This document shows positions 11,651 to 23,817 of a stretch of 64,000 nt of DNA, one piece after another. Source of the stretch: Loripinus fragilis (lineage: Eukaryota; Mollusca; Bivalvia; Lucinida; Lucinidae). The translations under genes were made by a program, and so were the position numbers. The notes under the pieces are model-generated. The model did not search any database. It was not told the origin of the DNA and saw nothing but the letters and a program-made list of their open reading frames with translations. Location of the stretch: NCBI GenBank assembly GCA_964019695.1, contig OZ026526.1:9753254-9817253 (forward strand), in the 5' to 3' direction. Each line of letters starts with the position of its first letter. Position 1 is the first letter of the stretch.

Positions 11651-11794
11651 TATGATAAAAGTACATCTGCGACAACTAATTCCACAGTTCTTATATTACC
11701 TAATAAACCAGACAGACAGAAAGCTGAGAGATGTTATATAATAATCAGATCTTGTAGGCTGCAATTGATGATTGTCTTGTTGTTTTCATAATCC

Positions 11795-12035
11795 TTTTAC
11801 TGACCGTTCCAAGGTGGTACTTCTTTTGTGGATCTTTTATGTTTTAGTTCTGTCTTGTTTTGTTATGTCTTTGTGCGCGTCTCTGTTTATATGTGCTTTG
11901 TGGTCACCTGCTGGGAAAGGACTGACATCTTGGCTCTCGTTTGTGGTGTCTTACTGTGAGTTTGTCACTTTCCCATTGGTATCTTGGGTCAGGTGTGGTA
12001 CTTGATTGTAACGATTCTTGATCTTTGCACACTAA
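11795..12035 (+). mobile_element. GGCGGTACTTCTTTTG repeat, best forward copy
   Basis: CCGTTCCAAGGTGGTACTTC to GATTCTTGATCTTTGCAC. The family opens like the GGCGGTGGTTCTG family (TTCYAAGGCGGT), so the two may share an origin. Confidence 0.55.
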
Positions 12036-12224
12036 CTTACTATGAGTCAGAACAATGTGTTTGTGGTATTTATTTCATTATTAAACAAAGACCAGACTCG
12101 CACTCTCAAAATTAGTAAACTTGCAAGAGCCCTCGCTGCATGTGTACACAACGATTGGACATAGATGAAGACGCTGATAAAATTTGGATAACTTGCTTGG
12201 CTGGAAACGATAATATTGGCATTT

Positions 12225-12616
12225 AACCCTTTGTATTCTGAAGGGATATCTCATACATTTTGATACAACGTATGGGACTGCCTATTTTGCACTTTAAGGG
12301 GCAACAGATTGACTTTTCTAACTTATGCTTTATTTATCCATAATAAGCATGGGCCTGCCTATTGTGCATTTTAGTTGTTTATAAAGACTTTTCTAACTAA
12401 TGCAGTAATTATTCACAATAAGTATGGGACTGCCTATTGTGCACTTTAAGGGGCCACAGATAGACTTTTCTAACTAATGCAGTATTTATTCCCTGAATGT
12501 TATTTTATCTTACCAAACAGTGCAGATCCTTATAAAATGTAGCACCAGGCTACATTTATCTGGGTCTTCACTGTTTGCCTTAGTACCCGTTTTGGGGTTT
12601 CTAGTTTACAAAGCTT
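12225..12616. mobile_element. CTTTGTATACTGG MITE with inner tandem units
   Basis: Same ends and AAATGTAGCACCAGGCTACATTT core, expanded by three units of about 95 bases (12265-12495, GGGACTGCCTATTGTGCAC...). Confidence 0.6.
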
Positions 12617-12867
12617 TAAATCAGACGTTATCGCATATATAATAAGTACCATTTATTTATGACATTGTGCTGGTTGAAATGATTTTGAAAATTTTAACAC
12701 CAGCTTTGCCAAATATAGTAGTAATGCCATTGCAGTATCTATACTTGTCAAGTTAATTAACAAAGGTGCATTATTACATATGTTGGAATGATACCATTAT
12801 CCCTCATTTAAAGTGCTTTATTGGTCTGCATCTAGAGGATCATGATGATAAAACTGAGCACGTCTAA

Positions 12868-14330
12868 AGACAAGAGGGCCCTGGATTGCTCACTTGAGTC
12901 CAGGCATATGAGTAGATGATGAATTGGTCTGTAACTAAGGAGATATGATATGATTGATTTAGATGTTTCTTTTTTTAGGTTTAGTAGCCATGTTGTTCAG
13001 CCAATCAAAACTGGTTGTTCAATTTTGGTAGAAGCCATCATGAGGAACAATTCAGTGAATTTATTTTGAATTGGAACTAGTAGGCCAGGGGGAAGTGTCA
13101 TTAAAAACATTTCTTATCTAGAGCTCTGGCAGCCCCTTTGTTCTGAGAGGTGGAATCATTTTTGCAATTTTGGTAGAAGGCATCATGAGGAACAATTTTG
13201 TGAGGTTATTTGAATTTGGACCCGTGGTTCAGCAGGAGATGTCGTTTAGAGATAGTTCTTATCTTGAGCTTTTTTGGCCCTTTTGTTCTGCCGAGCAGAA
13301 CCATTTGTGTGAATTTGGTACAGGGCATTATGAGGAACAATTCTGTGAAATTATTTTGAATTTGGACCAGTGGTACAGGAGGGAATGTCATTAAAAGAAA
13401 TTTCTTATCTAGAGCTCTGGCAGCCCATTTGTTCTGTGGAGCGGAACCATTTGTGTATTTTGGTAGAAGACATCATGAGGAACAATTCTGTGAAATTATT
13501 TTGAATATGGACCAGTGGTTCAACAGGAGATGTCTTTTAAAGATATTTCTTATCTGGAGAACTGGACGCCCTCTGTTTGATGGAGCGGAACCATTTGTGC
13601 AATTATGAAAGAGGGCATAATGGGAAACATTCATGTGAAGTTATATGAAATTTGGACCAGTGGTTCAGGAGATGTCATTTAAAAGATTTCTTATCTGGAG
13701 CTCTGGCAGCCCTCTGTTTGTGGAGCAAACCATTTGTACAATTTTGAAAGAGGGCATTATGGGGAACATTCATGTGAAGTTATATGAAATTTGGACCAGT
13801 AGTTTAGGAGGAAATGTTGTTTAAAGATTTTCTTACCAGGAGCCTTTGCGGCCATTTTGTTCAGCTGAGCAGAACCATTTGTGCAATTTTGGTAGAGGGT
13901 ATTATGAGTAACAATTCTGTGAAATTATTTTGAATTGGGACCAGTGGTTCCGGAGGAGATATACTTTAAACATATTTCTTATCTGGAGCTGTGGCGGCCT
14001 TTTTGTTCAGCAGAGTTGAACCATTTGTGCAATTTTGGTAGAGATTATCAAGTGAAACAATTCTGTGAAATTATTTGAATTTGGACCAGTGGTTCAGGAG
14101 GAGATCTCTTAAAAAAATTCTAATCTGGAGCTATGGCAGCCCTCTGTTTGGTGGAGCAGACCAATTTGTAGAATTTTGAAAGAGGGCATCATAGAAAACA
14201 TTCATGTGAAGTTATATGAAATTTGGACCAATGGTTTAGGATGAGATGTCATTTAAAGAAAAAGTTTACGGACTGACGAAAGACAGAGACTGATCACAAT
14301 AGCTCACCTTCGGCTCAGGTGAGCTAAAAA
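12868..14330. repeat. Repeat element with degenerate tandem array B, units about 140-160 bases
   Basis: About eight units share CATCATGAGGAACAATTCTG, TTTGGACCAGTGGTTCAGGA and TTCTTATCTGGAGCTCTGGC. It opens with AGGGCCCTGGATTGCTCACT and closes with CAATAGCTCACCTTCGGCTC; these caps look like the ends of a single repeat element that carries the array. Confidence 0.75.
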
Positions 14331-14545
14331 TCAGTCTTCCAGGTTTGCAACAAAGAAAGTTTTAAATCTTGTTGCTCAGCTACAAAGACAAGCTAGAACA
14401 GTAATACTTTTCATTTACATCCAGGGAGCTAATAACAAATGGACTGATAAGATTGTGTGTGCACATACTGAGCAATATCTTTGTTGTTCTAATCAAAAAT
14501 ATCCTGTTTCATCATAATTAGTCCCAAATAGATTATGGTACTTAC

Positions 14546-14630
14546 AATCTGGTCACATGACTTTCCAGTGTAACCTGCTGGACAACTACACACTCCACTT
14601 GCACTGTCACAGATGCCACCATTTATACAA
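14546..14630 (-). CDS. Host gene exon 18: half EGF-like repeat
   Basis: Donor gtaagt; phase in 2, out 0. It encodes CINGGICDSASGVCSCPAGY, then TGKSCDQI. Its acceptor is CTATTTCAG, and the sequence upstream of it is a (TATC)n microsatellite of about 130 bases, which therefore supplies the pyrimidine tract. Confidence 0.86.
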
Positions 14631-14632
14631 CT

Positions 14633-14764
<132 letters not shown>

Positions 14765-14819
14765 AAGACACACACACAGACAGACAGACAGACTTTTTAG
14801 CCCCCTCCCCCCTACTAGG

Positions 14820-15347
14820 AGGCTAAAAAATAAAATTGTTTTCATAATTTTCTTCTGAACTGGACCTCATCTGACAAAACGTTCTGGCTCCGTGAATCAT
14901 AATAAACAACATCTAATCAGGGTCTTTATTGTTTGATTGTTTGGTTATTATTTTTTTATTAAATAAATACAATTATAATATTAAATTTATAACATTTGAA
15001 TTTTTGTGAACTTATTATTTACAATAAATGTAAACTGAGTGGTTGGAATTTCAAGGTTTTCATTACAATAATCGCCTTAGGGTTGTATTAATCTTACAAG
15101 ATTCTAGCAAAGAAAATGTTAACAGAGCTAATGTTTCTACTATTTGGCAAACAGGTGGGCTTCTTCAATGTTTAAATGTCATTTATTGGCTTTAACATAT
15201 AATAATATTATATTTCATAGCCAATAATTAGAAAATTGTATAAAGCTCTTAAAATCATTTCAGTAGGAGATACACTGCAGATTAAAGTAAAAAAAAAAAT
15301 AATTTTTACTCTGATCTTGAAAACTGCTGAAATCTCACATTTTATCT
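14820..15347. other. Intron sequence, nothing recognised
   Basis: AT-rich, no repeats or coding signal seen. Confidence 0.5.
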
Positions 15348-15456
15348 CTTTTCCTCAACTCGTTTAATAAATTCAATAAAACATGAGCACTCATGTAAGA
15401 TCCTCTATTTATAGAAATATTAATTGGTCTTAAAATAGTTCATTCGAATTTCTTAC

Positions 15457-15632
15457 CCACATGTTAACGCGCATCTTGTGCCATAGGTGCCATTAGGACA
15501 GGACCTGTCACACATTGGACCTGTATATCCATCACTGCATAAGCATTGACCAGACACAGAATCACAACCATGATAGGCATAGGGTCCGCAGGGAGGGCAC
15601 TGAAATCTACATCCAGGTCCATATTCATCTTT
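15457..15632 (-). CDS. Host gene exon 17: EGF-like repeats
   Basis: Acceptor tcatttacag and donor gtaaga; phase in 0, out 2. It encodes EYGPGCRFQCPPCGPYAY, CDSVSGQCLCSDGYTGPMC and NGTYGTRCALTCG. A 3'-truncated copy lies 400 bases upstream. Either copy could be spliced to exon 16 by phase, but only this one has a donor. Confidence 0.87.
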
Positions 15633-15687
15633 CTGTAAATGAGAAAATTTAAAGATAATACTGATACTATTATTGGAGCCTCGACGC

Positions 15688-15913
15688 GACAAAACCTGTC
15701 TTCAGGGTTTCCAACAAAACAAGACTCAAACCAGTCTCCTCAGCTATAGAGATAGGCTAGAAATTTGAAATTTCGCTCGTAGCAAGACTAGATAGGATGC
15801 TTTCCAATAAGCGAATAACAAAGGCGCTGATCAGACTGCGCGGATGCGCAGGCTGGTCTGCTTCCTTGTTATTCGCAGACTCCCGAAGACAGGTTTTCTC
15901 GCGTCAAGGCCCA
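15688..15913. mobile_element. GACGCGAGAAAAC MITE, copy 3
   Basis: CCTCGACGCGACAAAACCTG ... AGGTTTTCTCGCGTCAAGG, the best-kept copy. It lies inside the duplicated segment behind exon 17 and is absent at the matching spot near 16421. Confidence 0.7.
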
Positions 15914-16033
15914 TTGTGAATATTTTCTTATCAGTCAGTTTTAACGTTTCTTTTTGGTCCCTAAAACCATCGAAAAAATATTTTTTTTATATATGCACAT
16001 TAATCTAGAGGCCTTAAAACTATTGTTTTCAAA

Positions 16034-16176
16034 CCATTTGGACAGGATCGGTCACACATTGGACCCGTATATCCATCACTGCATAAGCATTGACCAGACA
16101 CAGAATCACAACCATGATAGGCATATGGTCCACACGGAGGGCACTGAAATTTACATCCAGGTCCATATTCATTTTT
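16034..16176 (-). pseudogene. Truncated duplicate of exon 17
   Basis: The first 47 codons or so repeat exon 17 almost exactly (EYGPGC, CDSVSGQCLCSDGYTGPMC, CPNG) behind an intact cag acceptor, but the copy stops being similar at about 16034 and has no donor; the frame then runs into intron sequence. The matching intron sequence around 15920-16030 and 16424-16538 shows that a segment of several hundred bases was duplicated. Confidence 0.8.
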
Positions 16177-16208
16177 CTGTAAATGGGAAATTAAATTATA
16201 CATCTTCA

Positions 16209-16398
16209 CAGGTTTAGATAAACAAATATTTTCAGCATAAAAATGCAAATATTTTCTTATCCATTAGTTTTAACATATGTTTTGGGTGCTCAATAGAACC
16301 GTCTCATTTAGACGGTTCTTTTGAGTACCCACAACATATGTTTTGGTTGAGAAATAAGAAAATAAAATTTTCGTTACGCACTCTTATCTTAAGTCCTG
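16209..16398. mobile_element. hAT-like MITE, copy 2
   Basis: CAGGTTTAGATAAAC at the left, AAGTCCTG at the right, with the same GAACCGTCTCATTTAGACGG palindrome in the centre as the element at 40204. It lies just upstream of the duplicated exon 17 copy. Confidence 0.7.
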
Positions 16399-17139
16399 CA
16401 TGTTATACTGATACTATTACTGGAATATCAGTCAGTTTAAAAAATTGTTGTGGGTCCTTAAAACTATTGATAAAAATATTTTGTTTTTACTTATGCACAT
16501 TAATCAATAGGCATGGAAAACTATTGTTTCCTAACTTTTAAAGAAAATATTACTTGATATGACAAATGCAACATATACTTAAGGAATGAAGAAACGCAAC
16601 AAACACTTCGAGGCATTGTAAGCATACAATATGATGCAAGTTTTAGTGCAAATGATATTTATCCATAGGAGCAGTATGTGTCCGTCAAATTACAGCAGGT
16701 TCAACGCAATTATCGATTACGTAATTATTTTCTTATGCGCGTTACCAGCCTGACCCCCGTAGTAAACTGCTGAAACAGGGTCAATAAAAGCAAAGTTTGA
16801 ATCAACCATCGTTTTATTGTTTTAAAAGTCTTTGCATAGATTGCGAATCAAGGAAATGATCAAATGAGGACGTTTCTGTAGGATTCTGGCAAACGGCTTA
16901 ACGTCATTAACGTCAACTGTGAATACTGCGTGAAACGCGTAAAATTTATTTTCTGCTTGCGATTTATTCATTACAAGGACGTTTTGTTCAAGAAATATGA
17001 CTTGAGATCTTCAGACGTCAAAAAAATCAATTCTGACGTCAAAATTTGATATCCTACGTTTTAATGGCTTCCATGATGTTTATGTGTTTTTCTAGTGATA
17101 AATTGGTCCAGTGGCAAAATTTAGGTTACAGTTAACAAA

Positions 17140-17520
17140 GTAAGTAAGGGTGCAAAGATCAGGAGTCGATACAATCAAGTACCACACTTGACCCAGGATA
17201 CCAATGGGAAAGTTACAAACTCACTGTTAGACACCACGAACGAGAGCCAAGAGGTCAGCCCTTTCCCAGCAGATGACCACAAAGCACATATAAAAAGACG
17301 CGCACAAAGACTTAGCAAACATAAGACAGAACAAAAACATAAAAGATCCACAAAAGAAGTACCGCCTTGGAACGGTCAGTAAAATATTTTACTGGAGGGC
17401 TTAAACCGGTTTAACAGCGCGCCAACCTCACCCTTAATTCAGATGTGGATCAAGACACATAAATATTTGCATGAAAGACCCCTAACTTATCAATGCATCA
17501 TCTCCTAAAACATATAAATC
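17140..17520 (-). mobile_element. GGCGGTACTTCTTTTG repeat, longest copy
   Basis: AAGTAAGGGTGCAAAGATCA to ACCGCCTTGGAACGGTCAG, then AGATGTGGATCAAGACACAT and GCATGAAAGACCCC. It is nested in the CTTAAG transposon. Confidence 0.55.
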
Positions 17521-17555
17521 AAGATATAGCATGGAGATAAAGCAAAGATAAGGAC

Positions 17556-17850
17556 TCAACAGTAAATAAAACTGAATACTGGAGCAAAAGAAATCCAACA
17601 GGTAAACCCCGGTGGGCCCGACAAACAGCCAAAGCATCGTTTGGTGTCCACCATCGGCATGTAATCAGATGTTTTCTCTTGCATTATGCCGTGTTTTGTT
17701 TGGCTAACGTCAATATAAACACCTTGCCAGCGTATTTCTACGGTATCTGAAAAGTCAGTTTTTCCCAAGAAAGCATGTTCTAATGCCTCTAGGTTTATCT
17801 TATCCCGTATATTCACCAGCGACCCAAACCCGGCAGCTCTAAGTGACGTT
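17556..17850 (-). pseudogene. Unrecognised ORF fragment in the CTTAAG transposon
   Basis: About 98 codons are open without a clear ATG start. The translation has protein-like composition, e.g. LEALEHAFLGKTDFSDTVEI and VYIDVSQTKHGIMQEK, then RCFGCLSGPPGFTCW with three Cys. It does not show a DDE/D motif that I can place. It could be a piece of the element's transposase or captured coding sequence. Confidence 0.3.
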
Positions 17851-18221
17851 TATCGTTTATTCACTACCATTGTGTATCTTGCCATTCAAGTAGCGTGTTT
17901 CGACGCAATTGTTTTTATTTGCACATTGTCAAGTCGATGCCAAATAACCAAACATGGAAAAGACGGGGTTTCTTGATCTTTATTCAGAAGTTAGCGTCAC
18001 ATTTACGCTTTGATATGTTTTCATCTTGTAGCGTAAAATGTAGCGTTAAAATGACGTTTTGGTATTTCATCACATGCTATAAATACTCAATAAGAAATTT
18101 TCAAAAGAGATTTTACCAAACCTTCATTTAAACACGCAAAGATTATATTTTTGTCTGTTGCGTTTCTTTATTCCTTAAGTATATTATTATCTTACACTTA
18201 ATACTGAATTTTTGGAAATAT

Positions 18222-18368
18222 GTTCTTAAAAGGGTATCCTTTGGAAGAAAAGAATGCATCAAAGAACTGAAACCAGAGTGTGCATATTTTCTGGGCCAGA
18301 CTAGCTAGTTTCGGCCATTTAGGCCTCATCAGTGACCCTCTAATAGTTTCAAAGTTCCACAATGAAAA
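18222..18368 (-). mobile_element. CTAGCTAGTTTCGG repeat, copy 1
   Basis: Shares GGTCACTGATGAGGCCTAAA, ACTAGCTAGTCTGGCCCAGA and TTCAGTTCTTTGGTGCATTC with three other copies (20035-20165, 20265-20417, 43980-44148). Ends are not inverted repeats; class unknown. Confidence 0.6.
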
Positions 18369-18599
18369 GCCTGTTTTAGAATAAGGGAATTAAGTACACA
18401 ATAAGGCCTTTAGATATGGTTGTGTATTTAAAAATACTTAATCTATATCCCAAACCTATGTTGTATGTACTCATAAGAACCATCTTTTGAGCAAGCTATA
18501 CAAATGTTTTAACTAATTCCGCTGCTTAAAGAAGGATTGTTGTCAGTCATAAGCGAAAATATATGCACAAAGCACTGGTCAGCCACTTGGCCAAAATTG

Positions 18600-18702
18600 C
18601 CCAGGAAAAACATGTAGTTCAGTTAACAGACCATCTCAGTGTGATCATAGCTGTTGACTGGGACATAAAACCTCAAACCAATCAAACAAACAAATAATTG
18701 AA
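18600..18702 (+). mobile_element. SINE 3' tail fragment
   Basis: GACTGGGACATAAAACCTCA followed by CCAATCAAACAAACAAAT resembles the tail at 36475-36510. Confidence 0.4.
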
Positions 18703-19222
18703 AAGAAAATATTCAAAATTATACACTCAAAAGTTTTGTTTACTTGAACCTATGCACAACGAATTAGAGTATATCTAAAAGGTTTGGCAATCTGATTACC
18801 TATAATCTGAGAAAAAAGATAAGGAGAATTTCACAAAACCTTCTATTACTAATGGATAATAGAACTTTTTAAGAACAAAATCGCAGGGGTTACAGGTTGA
18901 AAAAAATGCAAAAAATGAGATTGAGAAGAAAAACAAAATGATAAAGCAAAGTGTGTAGAGCCAGATGAGATCTACATTGTTTGCTTACACCTATTTTCAA
19001 GTTAAGGCTTTCTTTAAAAAGCTCTGACTATTTTTGAGACATGAGCCCTTTTCTTTGTATCATCATGTGTTTATTTTATTTGATTGTTTCTCTGTGATGA
19101 TACATTGCATTAATTAGGAAGCCTTCATGCGAGCTAAACAATTTTGTGTTTTAACAACAACAGATTCTAGGGCGAAGATTTAGCGCAAGTAAAATGCATT
19201 TAAGACCCCGAATGGCTTAGAC

Positions 19223-19498
19223 TGCTCTCCTTTCTAAGGCGGTGGTTCTGTTGTTGATCTATTGTTTAATGTGCTTTCCATTGTTTGAGGGAGTTATGTA
19301 TTAGTTGTTGTTTTGTTATGAAATAATTTGTGTCTAATCTAGTTTTGCAATCGTCTTGAAGAGAAAGCTGGTTGCTTTGCTATTATTGTCTTACAAATGT
19401 ATTGTTACTATAAATTTTATGTGGCTCTTTCTCACCTAGCCATGGGTTGGTCTGGAATATGTGATTATGGTATTCCCTGATTATACTCACTTACTTTC
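19223..19498 (+). mobile_element. GGCGGTGGTTCTG repeat
   Basis: Diverged copy, CTAAGGCGGTGGTTCTGTTG to TTCCCTGATTATACTCACTT. Confidence 0.5.
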
Positions 19499-19504
19499 CG
19501 TAGC

Positions 19505-19870
19505 GTTGAATTAATGTAGACCGTTATAAAATGCAGTGCTTTATAACTTTGCCCCTCACTGTTTGTCAATAAACTCCTTAAAGTGTCTCCAGTAAACAAA
19601 GGGTAAATTTACCTATTCTGAAAGGAATGGAACATTAACACTTCCTATTCTGATTTCTCAGGTACGTTGAAAGAATATGTATAGAATAACCTTTTTGTAT
19701 TGTAAGGGGGGACAGGTAAAAATTTCTAAATTATGATGCATTTCTGTTCTGAATATATTATTCAAACAGTGTAGACACTGAGGAAATATCATACTATGTT
19801 GCATTGCATCTGTGTCTTCACTGTATGCAAAAATACTTAATTGTAGTAATCCAGAATAAAAATTTGATTG
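19505..19870. mobile_element. CTTTGTATACTGG MITE, two damaged copies
   Basis: Two cores (TGTAGACCGTTATAAAATGC at 19516 and GTGTAGACACTGAGGAAAT at 19770) with Cactgttt ends; borders unclear. Confidence 0.4.
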
Positions 19871-20034
19871 ATAACTCATTTATTTCAGTAGTATAAAAAA
19901 ACAGCTCATATCATTATGAAATTTGCAAAAATGTTATGGCATTACATATGTTGGACTGAGAACTCCCACTCTATTGAGGATTTCAAAGAAGTCACAGTTA
20001 ATGAGTAATATGTTATAGGCTATTTATATAATTA

Positions 20035-20417
20035 TTAGAGGGTCACTTATGAGGCCTAAATGGTCGAAGCTAGCTAGTCTGGCCCAGAAAATATGTCACT
20101 CAAGTTTCAGTTCTTTGGTGCATTCTTTGCTTCCAAAGAATACCCTTTTAAGAACATATTTGACTTCACTACAGCTTGTGACTGGGACTGTGTGGCGGTG
20201 ACAAAACGTCTCCCTGCTTTTCACTATAGTGTAGATTTTATTTTCTTGTCCTTTGGGATCTTAGGTTTCATTGTGGAACTTTGAAACTATTAGAGGGTCA
20301 CTGATTAGGCTTAAATGGCCGAAACTAGCTAGTCTGGCCCAGAACATATGCGCACTCTAGTTTCAGTTCTTTGGTGCATTCTTTGCTTCCAAAGGATGCC
20401 CTTTCAGGACATTTTTG
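20035..20417 (+). mobile_element. CTAGCTAGTTTCGG repeat, copies 2 and 3 in tandem
   Basis: Two direct copies about 240 bases apart, inverted relative to 18222-18368. Confidence 0.6.
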
Positions 20418-20770
20418 ATTGCTAAGCTTTTCATTAAGAGACCAAAATCACACCTGATAGGCTGCAATTGAAAGCGCTCTTAACAATCGATGAACACGGA
20501 TCAAAAATGTCTAGAAACAGTTTTTGATTGCCATTTGACGCCAGACTGGCGACAATTTGCATTAAAAAAACTCTGTTTCCTTACTATTTTGATCTACTAT
20601 TGTCGATAGTATTAACGTTTTTTATGGCCTTTTCGTTTGAAATTATTATATTAATAACAAGTGTGTATGACCAGAAAATGTCACCCTCCTCACAGATGAT
20701 GGTAACATATATTTTATGGCATTGGCTGTTGATAGGATGTTAATTACTAACGAATGAGACACACTTTAAT

Positions 20771-20940
20771 GCATTTTGTTATAGGTATCAAACATGTTTT
20801 TCTGTGCATTAACATCTGGTTGACGACGAGGGAGGTGTTAAAACCCAATCCTGAAAGGCGGGGGTCTTTACGGCCCCAGAGGGGTTTAGCTGATGTTAGT
20901 GTACCAGAAATCCATGTTTGATCGCTATTATTGCATTAAG
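20771..20940. repeat. Imperfect palindrome
   Basis: AGGTATCAAACATGTTTTTC and the inverse pattern CCATGTTTGATCGCTATTA, with TTAACATCTGGTTG / TAGCTGATGTTAG further in. Probably an unclassified MITE. Confidence 0.5.
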
Positions 20941-20944
20941 TCAT

Positions 20945-21640
20945 TTTGTCACTTGAAAATTTTGGAAAAAATCCAATTTGAAAAATTCATTTTTGTATTG
21001 CTTTAGTGGCACGCAAAAGTATGAAAGATTCGTTGGTTTTGAAAATGCCTGTTACAGAGCAAAGACTTACGTCATTTTAATGTCGATAAATTACGTTCAT
21101 TTCGCTGCACGTTACTGTTGATGGTATCAACTTTTGCGATGGCCTAGTATACGTATATGGAAAATACAAAAGCCATGCATTAACAGCACGTGAATTGCCT
21201 GATTAATACATGTGCTTTTGCCGGTTAAAACATGACTGTTAATGGCGTGTGACACAGCTTTTTATGCAATAATGACGTTTGAATTCAGATCGACCACTAA
21301 GAACACAGTGCCTATCTGTGCCCATGGCCACATTTTTAATATGAAAAAGTCGTAATTTATACCAACAATAAAAAATATAAATGATAAATTTTATTTAAAG
21401 TATTAAATGCTGTAGAGTTTTAGGTTTACTTCTAATTAAAAAGATATGTCTGCTGCGCTTCAAAGGCATAGTTATATACATGCGTCCAGATAAAAGTCTG
21501 CAAAAATAATTATCTAATTTTGCAACCAAAAATCTGAATAATTTCTGAACTAAACATGCACATGTTGTCAGTACTTCAGAAACATTTAAATGAGAGTGTT
21601 TTGAGCACTAAAGCACATGTTTAAACTAATGCATAATGAA
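20945..21640. other. Intron sequence, unassigned inverted motifs
   Basis: GCCATGCATTAACAG and CTGTTAATGGCGTG near 21170-21250 are inverted and may mark another MITE; borders are not clear. Confidence 0.4.
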
Positions 21641-21648
21641 ATAATTAC

Positions 21649-21770
21649 CTCGCAATATGAGCTGCAGGTGTCGTCTTTAAAGCCTGCATCACAAGTACAG
21701 TTTCCAGTCTGAGAATCACACGTTCCAAAAACACATTTACATGTAGTGCCACAACCAGGCCCAAAGTGTC
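21649..21770 (-). CDS. Host gene exon 16: EGF-like repeat
   Basis: Acceptor gttttgtag and donor gtaatt; phase in 1, out 0. It encodes HFGPGCGTTCKCVFGTC, then GNCTCDAGFKDDTCSSYC. Confidence 0.86.
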
Positions 21771-22275
21771 CTACAAAACATCCTTATAGTACAGAAAGAT
21801 AACACTTGAGCCCACTTATATTAAAATACTTATTATCTGAGCCTCAACGTGACAAAACCTGACTATGTTGCATGCAAACAGTAAAGGTATTGACCAGAAC
21901 AAACCGGTCATATGGGCAAAGATTAAGATTTAACAGACCAGTTTGCGAGAAAATCTGATTTCGTTGCATGAGAACAACAATTTTTATTTGCGCATTCCAG
22001 CCAGCACCTTTGTTCTTCTTTCTCTATAGAGTATGATAGATAAATTTTCCACATGCATAATTCTATATTCTAGCTAGCCTCTGCTGCTGAGCAGAATATT
22101 TTAAGCATAACCTCGCCACTAACCGTGAAGGCAGATTTTTGCACAGTGGGGACCATGTGATGATGCTACAGAGGCTACTTATATATTTAAAAATGATGGA
22201 TATGAGAACAATAAGCTTAAGATAAAATAAATATAATGAGATAGATTGAAAAATGTTTGAGACAACATATAAAAG

Positions 22276-22420
22276 AGGTACATGCATTAAGGGGCTAATT
22301 TGGCCCCCTTTGGAGCCTAAATCTGACAGTTGCTTTGCCATAATTTTTCTGATTGGTTTATTAGAAGAATATCTCAGATGTAGAATTCTGGCATTTATTT
22401 AGAATATAAAGATCCTCGTT
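22276..22420 (+). mobile_element. One arm of the GGGGTA foldback MITE
   Basis: gaggtacatgcattaagggg and the next 130 bases follow the right arm of the element at 59794-60370 (read in reverse), including TTTATTAGAAGAAT. The other arm is not seen nearby, so this is a truncated copy. Confidence 0.65.
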
Positions 22421-22721
22421 CATAATGGTAATGAAATGAGAGAAAAAAATGTTTACCTTGTCTACTGCCTCACATAAACAAGCTCAACTAAACGATGACT
22501 CAGCTGTTTTCAGCATTGTAGATTGTCTCTTTTTTTTGGAAAAAGCTTTGCTGGATTATCATATGACATCATGTTTGGGGGTGATATAAAGCCATGTATT
22601 AAAATCGATAAAATGCTAGTGTTTTACAGATTTTGATAACGTTGTATATTGGGCAACGCGTGACTATTTCACACCCAAAACGCAACTACAAAATGTTTTT
22701 AACGTCATTTGATGAATAAAA

Positions 22722-22862
22722 TTCAAACCTTCGTGCTCCTGTTTTATTGAATTTATTAATTAATTGCAAAAAAGTGATTAAATGTTTGGAAAGCTTCGTG
22801 TATCGATTTTCAAACTTGTGTAATATATTAAATAAAACATGAGCAGTCTTGTAAGATCCTCT
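22722..22862. mobile_element. TCTTACATGAG MITE, copy 2
   Basis: CGTGCTCCTGTTTTATTGAA ... AAATAAAACATGAGCAGTC; same family as 10945-11068. Half copies at 15348-15412 and 35408-35460. Confidence 0.55.
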
Positions 22863-23439
22863 TTTTACTTATACAATGATTTACTAATATGACAGACAGA
22901 GATGGTTAGAAAAATCCAGCTCAAGAAGGTGGAGTGATTTTGGCCGCATTTCTTTGAAAGGTGCTCATTCTTTTCTTGTTAGTCACTTGGGGAACAACTG
23001 TATTCAAAATGGTTCCTTTGGTAAGGTATATCGACTGATATATATCGACAGATATACGGTCGAAAATTTAGTTTTATGGCAACGGGCGAGCGGATTCATA
23101 AAAAGATATTTCTGACCATATATCTGACAATATACCTCCCTAAATAAAAAAAGTTTAAATATGGTTATAAACCATTCTAATGTGCTTTACATTTACAATG
23201 TGCTTGATTGTATCGATTCCTGATCATTGCCCTCTTTCTTGTTTAACACTTTTGCTTCAAGTCGGAGCGTTGGAAGCTGCATAAAGTTGCACGTAATCTA
23301 ACAAAATGTAACTAAACAAATGATGTCAAACTATTTCCAACAGTATACCACAGCATTATTTAATACTGTGCAAATTTTGACGTTATCCAATCAGACGCTG
23401 CATTACAAAAGCAAGTGCATTAGAATTGTTTATTGTTGC

Positions 23440-23665
23440 TCCCATTATGTGTTAAAATTTTGTGTTTGGTCCTGAATTTGTGGTATAGTATTTTGCGTCC
23501 CTTTTAGTTTGCAATCATCTTGCTGAGGAAGAAAGACCAGGGTGCTTCACTTTAATAAAATTCAGCCTTTTATATGAGTGTCCTGGTGTCTTTTTCTCAG
23601 AGTTTCATTGGTTGGTTAGTAATCTGTGATTATGTCATTTCCTGATCATATTCATTGTTTTATTA
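23440..23665 (+). mobile_element. GGCGGTGGTTCTG repeat, 5' end missing
   Basis: TTGCAATCATCTTGCTGAGG and TTTCCTGATCATATTCA are kept. Confidence 0.45.
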
Positions 23666-23817
23666 TCATAAGATGCACAAGTTGTAGGTATTACAGATGG
23701 AAATATTTCTAGTCCACATAATAATATATCTATTTCATAACTTAAAATATTTGATGAGAGTATCTTTTGAAAGAAATGATCATATCCTTTGTTTGAAATA
23801 ATAAATCATAACTTTAC

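Larger units (their letters stand above)
16578..18179. mobile_element. Unclassified DNA transposon with TA flanks
   Basis: CTTAAGGAATGAAGAAACGC at the left is repeated inverted at the right with one change, over about 25 bases, next to TA on both sides. The 1.6-kb body holds a nested repeat (17140-17395) and an unassigned minus-strand ORF (17556-17850). Confidence 0.7.
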
